The notes beneath the pieces are model-generated. The model had not been told where the DNA came from. It saw only the letters and a list, made by a program, of their open reading frames with translations, and searched no databases. A stretch of 64,000 bases of DNA from Branchiostoma belcheri (taxonomy: Eukaryota; Chordata; Leptocardii; Amphioxiformes; Branchiostomatidae), in the NCBI RefSeq assembly GCF_001625305.1, contig NW_017802380.1:3202212-3266211 (forward strand), written 5' to 3'. The position numbers were made by a program, and so were the translations under genes. Positions 51,121 to 60,100 of this stretch are shown one piece after another (the first letter of the stretch is position 1; every line of letters starts with the position of its first letter).

Positions 51121-54100
51121 GTATGTCATTTATACAAGATCTTTTCTCACCCCTTCAGCCATTTTTCAGTCATTGTCAACTCTGGTACAGATGTTTTAGA
51201 TTTCTTTACATCTATAACACTTCTTGAGTTGGATATTTAGGTTTAAACTTTGATACATTTTGTAGTTTGACATATTCCTTGTTTACAGTTATTACATATT
51301 AATTATGTAAAGGATAAGTAAGGAGAAACCTAAAATACTTATTTATTACAACACTAGAAACACAGCTTTTGAATGCATCTTAGGTTCTACAACTCTCCAG
51401 ACTGTTTCTTAGGTTTGTTCTACAACTTTTACATTCAATACGTTACTCCTGTCCAAAAGTTATCTCCACAACAGAATGGTTAGGGCTTGGTTAGTTGTTT
51501 CGCTTTCATTTGCACTCATTGTTGCAGTTTTTTATGAGGGCCTAGAATATGCAAATATTGTAGGAAATCCAGTGAGTTTAATCATAGTTGATAAACTTTT
51601 GATGAAAGTTTTAAGCGAAAGTTATGATAAGGAGCATATTACCATGATCATTAGTTGGCTCAGCCACTGTGCATTGTGTGTGTGTGCAATGTTTAAAACA
51701 AATTTTAGGTATTGGCATTTGGTACCAATATCAAGTAGTCATTGGCATCAACAGGCCCATTGACATTCTCTGTCTTTTTCAGGGGTTGGTAAAAGTGAGG
51801 GGTGTCATTTTTAGCATCAGCTGGCTCATTGATGTTTTTGGTCTTTTTCAGAGGTTGGTAGTGGTTTGGGGCCGTGTGTGAATATAAACTGTCATTCTCT
51901 TGTGCCATAGCTGCACCTTTCCAGCGAGGAGGGAGTGGGGGAGGCTCATCTTTGGGAGGATCGTTGCTATTGGTCATCGGTAGATTCCTGACGTTTGAGG
52001 ATTCAGGGATAGCCTGAGCCAGTCCCTGATCTGTCCGCTCATAACTACTATTTATTACAGCAGTAGCTGTGCTGCTCAAAATATCAGTAGCTATAGGTTT
52101 GGGGCCTGAAGAAGGATTCTTGGCCCGCCTCTTGTACCAGATTGTGACAATGATGGAGACAATGAGGACAGAGCCAACAGCCGCACCACTTACAGAGCCA
52201 ATGAGTATGGGCAGGGGGAAGCTGGTTTCAGGTCTGCAATTATTGTCATGGCTTTCGCTTCGTAGTTTGTCTGGTGCACCTGTGATAGTAATTGGTGGAG
52301 TTAACGGCGCCATTGTAACTGCTACGAACTTCCATTGGGTAGTCATAGGCCTGGAGGAAGATGTGGGGCTTGCAATATGTGTTGTTGCTCTTTCACTACT
52401 CTTGCTATTACCACGTGAAGAAAAAGTGGGTGCTTGAGTCGATTCATTCAAGGCAACAGGCAGTGTGGCAGATACATGACCTACAGGATGTGCTGTAGGT
52501 TCAGTTCTACTTTTCATAGAAGAAGATGTGGATATTGCGGATGATGTGAATAAGGCTTGGGTGTCAACAGGCAGTGTTCCAAATTTGGGGCCTATAGGAC
52601 GCACTGTGGGTTCGGGATTACCAAGTGAAGGTGCCAGTGCCTGGGTGTTAATATTGGGCAGTGTAGATATGCTTGACTCTTCACAGGTCAGATCTTCAGG
52701 ATTTATGTCCTTAAGTTTTTTTCCCCAGAAGTGTGCAGGATGGGCACATGTTATCTGGGTTTCAAATGGATGCAAACCGGTCATCTCTTTCCTGAAAGGA
52801 ATCATCCTACAGTCACACTGCCAGGGGTTGTTGTGGATTTTAACAGTACCAATAGATGACAACATGTGATGAGCAGAAGGGGGAAGGACGGATATCTGGT
52901 TTAAACGTAGGCTCAAAAATTGGAGATTCATTAGGTTTGAGAATGCCCCCGGTTCAATGCTAGTTATCTTATTGTCAAACAGGGTCAACCGTTTGAGTTT
53001 CAACAGGTTTGACTTTGAGAATATGCCAGATTCAATGTTAGTTATGAGGTTGTTGTGTAGGTACAATAATTGGAGATTAGGTAGGTTTGAGAATGCACCG
53101 GGTTCAATGTTAGATATCATGTTAACAGACAGGTACAATTTTTCGAGTTTCAACAGGTTTGAGAATGCCCCTTGCTCAATGTTAGTTATCTTATTGTTGG
53201 ACAGGTCTAAACAGTTGAGTTTCAACATGTTTGAGAATGTCCCAGGTGCAATGTCAGTTATCTTATTCTTGTTCAGATACAAAGTTATCATATTCTTATA
53301 CCTTAAGAACTCTGACCGTTTTAAGGCTGTGATCTGATTTCTTCCCAAATCCAAACAAGTGATGGATACTGACAGGTTTTGCGGGATGGCAGGTAGCCCC
53401 TGTTTTTTACTGTGACACTCAGCCTTTACAACATTACACCTACAACCTGCCACCTCAGGCATGTTGCACTTTGTTAGTAGGGTGAGGAGAAAAATTAATG
53501 TTTCCTTGAACTGCCTTCCCATCTTGTCTTCAAACCTGAAAAAAAAAAAACAGAAGGCACAGATTTATAAAAAAAAGTAAGTGCAGGCCATTCAAGGGTA
53601 CACTGGACAGTGAGTAGGAAGTATTTGGAAGTGACAGTGGCAGTGAGTAGGAAGTACTTGGAATACTTAAGAAGATTTGACAATATGAAAGTTTTATGTA
53701 TTATATTATGTAACAGTCTGTCATGGTGCATGCTTTGCAAGTCTCAACTTTACTGGATAAATAAAGAAACATACCGGTATTCATATGCTGTACAGTCAAA
53801 CTTGTCTAATACAGACATCCATGGGACCAGGGAAAAGTGGTTGTCTTAGACAATTGGTCTAACTTCATTTACAAAATGCAGTAATGGAGCAAGAAATACA
53901 TGAAAACTAGAGTTCCCCGATCTCTTACCTTCGCCAAATGATATTACTGGGTAATCTTTATGACTGACAAATTATGCTTTGTTCCCCAATTTAACAAATA
54001 GGATCCTCATTTTCATGAATTATATCAGTTTATCATATTTTCAAGTTAAATCTCAACCAAAAGACAGTCTTATATTAACAAACAATGCCATTCTAGCATT

Positions 54101-57100
54101 TTCTCATAAATTGATTCAAAAACATTATGTATAATGATGGTCACCTTCACTGAACTTTCAAATACCACAAGTATGAAATTCCAGGCAGTTATCATTACAT
54201 AATTATAACATTTTCTCATTAATTATGCAAATTAAGTCTTCATTTACATAATCAATATCTGCCTGTGTTTCTTTCTCAATTGCCAAGCTCACAAGCTTCA
54301 ATAGTCCTATCTTGGAATGCAGCTGATTTATAGAATTTCCCCATCAATTATGCAAATTACATCCATATTTGCATGCTTGTCACATAATTTATATCGAGCA
54401 TCATGTAAGCTACAAAATCCAAAAATCATGACGATCCGTCAACTGTCAAGGAATTGGAGGGAATTGGAGGGAACGCTCCCAGAGACAGCCCTGATCATGA
54501 GGCAATTCAGTTTTGACATTTGTTAAGCTGTATTTGTTGGATCACTTTAGCCGAAATCTTTTAAAAAATCCCTACCTACCTACCCTTTTTTTTTTCAGGA
54601 ATGAAACCAGAAATACAACATTTTTTCCTCAGACTTTTATAGCTAGCAGCACTCCTGCATGGCAGGAGCAATAATCCAATTCTTTGCATATTTTGTTAAA
54701 CATAAATCCCTGCTATCTACAGAAGAGACTGACCTTTGAAGTTAATCCAAAGCTGATATCTTCAGCTGGCTGTGACTCTGTCACCAGGATGGTCCTTCTG
54801 GAATTGTCACAGTTGTGCTTGTTGCAGGATGTGTACTCTGACTGGTAACAGCACTCAGTAGTAGCCTTACTTACATTCTCGAGTTGATTGTCTGAGTATC
54901 ACCATCGTCATCATCGTGAATATTAAGATTCAGCAGGTTGTTTACTCAGGTTGTGGCCTTCAAATTCCTTTTTTGGTCAAAAAACTGTAAAACTTCTAAG
55001 CCTTTTTTTGGTTGATTGTCTGAGAGTAGTTACATGAATATTTACATTTTAACAGGTCGTTTACCCCTTCTAGAGCTTTAATAGGTCCACAGAGGGTCAC
55101 AAAGGTCAGCAGTTATGGCAGAATTTTCAAACTGCCAGTCGTAGTCGTAAAATGATGGCATGGTTTAATTATGTGAAGGATAAGTAAGGAGAAACCTAAG
55201 ATACTAACTTTTGCACAGCTTTTGCAACTCCCTAGACTATTTCTTAGGTTTGATCTACAAGTTTTACATTCAATTTATTACTACTGTCCACAACAGAATG
55301 GGTAGGGCTTGGTTAGTTGTTTCGCTTTCATTTGTACTCATTGTTGAAGTTTTTTTATGAGGGGCTAGAATATAAAATAAAGGAAATTAGGTGATTTTAA
55401 TCATAGTTAGACTTTTCATTGAAATTTTAAGTGAAATCCATGATAAGGCCACACCAATTTAATTTGTTGGTTCTCGGATTCGCCTCTTCGTTTTTTTCTG
55501 ATTTGCAAAAAAAAATTTGATTCTGGTCCTGAATCAACTGAAAAATGCTCATGTTTTGCTCCCAACAGTTGAGGAAAGTCCTTTTCTTCCTAGTTGTTCC
55601 AATCATTTTCCCATCTATCATTGCAGTGGTTTGATTAAAAGTTCAAAATTCAATGTTTAAATTTTAACCCAGCCTTTTGTGTTGACTTCATGGCTCATTT
55701 CGTACCATTTAAGCCTATAATAGGATGCCTAGACCTGTTTTTATTTTTTTTTTCGCCCTGTGGCTTCATATTTTTTCTGAAAAAATCCGAGAACCAACAA
55801 ATTAAATTGGTGTGGCCTAAGGAGCATATTTCGATGAGTGCTTTGGGTCTATGATGTTTAGAACAAATTTTACGTACTAGTATTGGCATTTGGTACCAAT
55901 ATCAAGTAGTCATTGGCATCAACAGGCCCATTGACATTCTCTGTCTTTTTCAGGGGTTGGCAGAAGTGAGGGGTGTCATTATTAGCATCAGCTGGCTCAT
56001 TGCTGGTCTTTTTCAGAGGTTGGTAGTGGTGTGGGACTGTGTGTGAATATAAACTGTCATTCTCTTGTGCCATAGCTGCACCTTTCCAGCGAGGAGGGAG
56101 TGGGGGAGGCTCATCTTTGGGAGGATCGTTGCTATTGGACGGTGGTGGATTCCTGACATTTGAGGATTCAGGGATAGCCTGAGCCTGTCCCTGCCCTGTC
56201 TGCTCATAACTACTATTTATTGCAGCAGTAGCTGTGCTGCTCAAAATATCAGTAGCTATAGGTTTGGGGCCTGAAGGAGAATTGTTGGACCGCCTCTTGT
56301 ACCAGATTGTGAAAATGACAGACACAATGAGGACAGAGCCAACAGCCGCACCACTTACAGAGCCAATGAGTATGGGCAGGGGGAAGCTGGTTTCAGATTT
56401 GCTATTATCGTCATGGGTTGTGCTTCCTGGTTTGTCTGGTGCACCAGTGATAACAAGGGGTGGAGTTAATAGTGCCATTGTAACTGTAGTGACCTGCCAT
56501 TGGGTGATCAAAGCCATGGAGGAAGATGTGGGGCCTACATTATGTGCTGCCCTTAAGCTTGCACTGCTCTTGGAATTACCAGGAGAAGAAATAGTGGGCC
56601 CTTGAGTCGATTTATTCAAGGTGAGGGTTTGTGTGGCAGATGGGGAGCCCACAGCATTGCTCTTCATACTGACAAGTGAAGAAGATGTGGACACTACAGC
56701 TGATGTGATTTTAAAGGCTTGGGTATCAACAGGCAATGTGGCATATCTGGGGCTTACAGGACGCGCTGTAGGTTCAGGATTGCCAAATGAAGGTATCAGT
56801 GCCTCAGGTGATGTGGAAAAAACCTTGGTATTAATCTTGGGCAGTGTAGATATGCTTGACTCTTCACAGGTCAGCTTTTCAGGATTGATTTCCTTCAGCT
56901 GTTTTCCCAAAAAGTTTATAGGATGGACACATGTTATCTGGTTTTCAAATGGATGCAAACCAGTCATCTTTTTCCTGAAAGGAACCATCCTACAGTCACA
57001 CTGCCAGGGGTTGTTGTGGATTTTAACAAGTTCAATAGATGACAACACGTGATGAGCAGAGGGGGGAAGGACAGAAATCTGGTTTAAGTGTAAATACAAC

Positions 57101-60100
57101 TCACTGAGCTTCGGAAGATTTGAGAGTGTACCAGGAAGAATCTTGGTTATCTTGTTAGAGTACAGGCTCAGTTGTTTGTGCTTGAGCAGACTAGAGAATG
57201 TCCCATTCTTGATGTTAATTATGTTGTTGGAGTGCAGGTTCAAGTACTGGAGATTAGCTAGGTTTGAGAAAGCCCCAGGTTCAATGTTAGATATCTTATT
57301 GCGAGACAGGTCCAACCTTTTCAGTTTCAACAGGTTTGAGAATGTCCCATTCTTGATGTTAATTATGTTGTTGGAGTGCAGGTTCAAATATTGGAGATTT
57401 GTTAAGTTTGAGAATGCCCCGGGTTCAATGCTAGTTATCTGATTTTCAAATGGGGCCAAATATTTCAGTTTGAGAAGGTTTGAGAATATCCCAGGCCCAA
57501 TCTTAGTTATGTGGTTTGTTTGTAGGTGCAAATATTGGAGATCAGCTAGGTTTGAGAATGCCCCAGGTTCAATGTTAGTTATCTTATTGCATGACAGGTC
57601 CAACTTTTCCAGTTTCAACAGGTTTGAGAATACCCCTTGCTCAATTTTAGTTATCTTATTGCTATACAGGTGTAAATGTTTGAGTTTCAACATGTTTGAG
57701 AATGTTCCGGGTTCAATGTTAGTTATTCTATTGCGAGCTAGATTTAACGATCTGAGTTGTAACAGTTTTGAAAATATCCCAGGCACAATGTCAGCTATGT
57801 GGTTGTGTTGCAGGCCCAAATATTGGAGATTCCTTAGGTCTGAGAATGTCCCGGGTTCAATGTTAGTTATCTTATTCTTATTCAGGTGCAAAGTTATCAT
57901 GTACTCATACCTTAAGAACTCTGACCGTTTTAAGCCTGTGATCTGGTTTTGTCTCAAATTTAAACAAGTAATGTATGTTGGCAGGTTTTGAGGGACGGCA
58001 GGGAGCCCCCGTTTGGTACAACCGCAGGCCTTTATGTCATCACAGGTACAATCTGCTGCTTCTGGCATGTTGGGCTCCTTTAGGAGAATGAGGAGAAAAA
58101 TGAGCATTTCCTTTAACTTTCTTCCCATTTTGTCTTCACACCTGAAAAAACAGAAGGCAGGAATTTAGAAAAAAAAAGTGCATTCAAGGTGAACTGGGAA
58201 GCCTTAGGGTGAATGTGGGATAAACAAGAGAAGTAGGTAGCCTGTGTTTTCCTCTCAGCCATGAGTTAATGACAGGGAGCGGCAACCTTTAGGGCAGGCG
58301 GCTGCCAGGAGTGTGATTTAGTCAGGCTAGAGGAGGGGGTAGGCATCACATCGGCAGAACATACCAGGCTCAACATACCGCACCTGCACGAAACCCGTAT
58401 GTATTGTGCATAGCACTTAGGCATAAGGTCCTATTCACGCTAATAATCCGTCTGTAGTTTCCAAATGTTTTGCCGGAAAAGATGTCTTCTGCAACAGGCA
58501 AAATTCTGATGCAACGTAGACCCTAGCCTTTTTTTTTTACAATTGACCACTGGCAAGTCATGAAATTATGAATCTGATATCTGAATTTCAAACCCTTTTT
58601 TCAAGGATTCTCACCCTCAGAACCAAAATTTCATTGAGAAAATCGGGTGAATTATATTTAATATTATATTACCAGTAGTCCTTCCCCCACAAGCAAATGG
58701 AGGGAACACTCCCAGAGACAGCCCTGATCATTAGGAATTTGGTCTTTACATTTGTTAATCCGTATTTGTTGGATCACTTCAGCCAAAATCTAAAAAGAGA
58801 ATCCCTACCTAGTACCTACCAACCCTAGTTTTTTCAGGAATGAAACCATGCAGAAACACAACATTTTTTTCCTTGGCCTTTTATAGATTACAGCCCTCCT
58901 ACATGGCAGCTGCTGCTAATAATACAATAATATTCTTTGCATCTTTTGCTAAGCTTAAACCTCCGCTGGCTACTGAAGACACTAACCTTTGAAGTTTATC
59001 CAAAGCTGATACCCCGGTATCTTCAGCTGGCCGTGGTTCTTCTCACCACGATGGTCTTTCTGGAATTCTGTCACAGTTGTGCTTGTTGTAGGATGTGTAC
59101 TCTGTATCTGTATAGTCGGTATAACCACCTTTCGGCGTAACACGCCAGCTAAAACACAGGCATAACACACCAGCTACTCTGACTGGCTACCGTGTAGTTG
59201 TGGCAACAGCACTAAAGGAGCATTACTTATATGGTTGAGTTAATTGTCTGACTCTGAGTATCATCATCATCATGAATATTAAGATTCAGCAGGCTGTTTA
59301 CCCTGAAGGTTGTGGCCTTCAAATGCCTTTTTTCGTGAAGCAAGCTGTAAAACATGCAAAAAAACAGTTACTAAATGCAACTGGAAAATCCAAAATCATA
59401 TCCAGTTGCTTGAGTAACTGTTGTTTTTTTTTTGGCATATCTTATTACCTAAATGTCTAACTTTCTCCGGCAAGCTGTAAAACTTCTAAGCCTTTTATTG
59501 GTTGATTGTCTGAGAGTAGTTACATGAATATTAACATTGTTGAATATGATGAGTAGGCGTTTCACTGGTACGCCTACTCATCTGTCGCACCAACAGGAGA
59601 TTCCAACAACAACATTTAACAGGTTGTTAACCTCCTCTACAGCTTAGTAACTTTTGCTATACTATTTTTTGGGAATAAACAGACTTTTTAAAATCATGCT
59701 CTTAAGATTGTCTTTGAGCAAATGTAAGGTTGGACCAGTTATCTTAACACATCAACTTCTCAATGCACAGTTGGATCATCAACATGTTTACATTCAAAGT
59801 ATTCTACTTTTTCTTTGATCACCCACGCATGTCAGAACAGCTGGTTTGTTTCACCTTCACCTTATCTTGTCGTCCTTGTCTGGAGGTTTGGTTTGGAATA
59901 GCTAGAAAATAATAATATTGGTCAAAAAGCCAGTTTTCTGCCTGCTCACATCGCCTCTGGAGGGCAGGAGCCAGTTTTGGAAGCTCAACAGTCCAAACTT
60001 TCATTCTTGTTCCTTTTTCTTCACAGAGCCCTGCTACACAGTAAGTGGGAAGAGGCAATAGAGCTCATCCTGAAGCCAAGGGAAGGAGGTAGGATAACTT

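Larger units (their letters stand above)
51290..59645. repeat. Tandem duplication of the LRR receptor locus
   Basis: Unit 1 (about 51290-55090) and unit 2 (about 55160-59645) share 3' flank (ggataagtaaggagaaacct), coding region, 5' UTR intron acceptor, 5' UTR exon (atccaaagctgat) and upstream segment (ttctaagcc... gattgtctgagagtagttac). Length differences come from six extra LRR units, an inserted MITE in unit 2, and a repeat copy in unit 1. Boundaries are approximate. Confidence 0.85.

Noticed and set aside
55427-55889. Two 64-codon minus ORFs downstream of LRR copy 2
   Set aside because: They mostly lie within or straddle the Harbinger-like MITE, which is absent from the paralogous unit.
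52069-58000. Several long plus-strand ORFs across the LRR genes (for example 57470-57991)
   Set aside because: They are antisense shadows of the LRR coding repeats; the minus frame has signal peptide, LRR caps and membrane helix.
51705-58128. Calling the LRR pair lamprey-type variable lymphocyte receptors
   Set aside because: These have full signal, caps, stalk, single-pass membrane helix and a long tail, with all LRRs germline-encoded; no incomplete gene with flanking cassettes is present.
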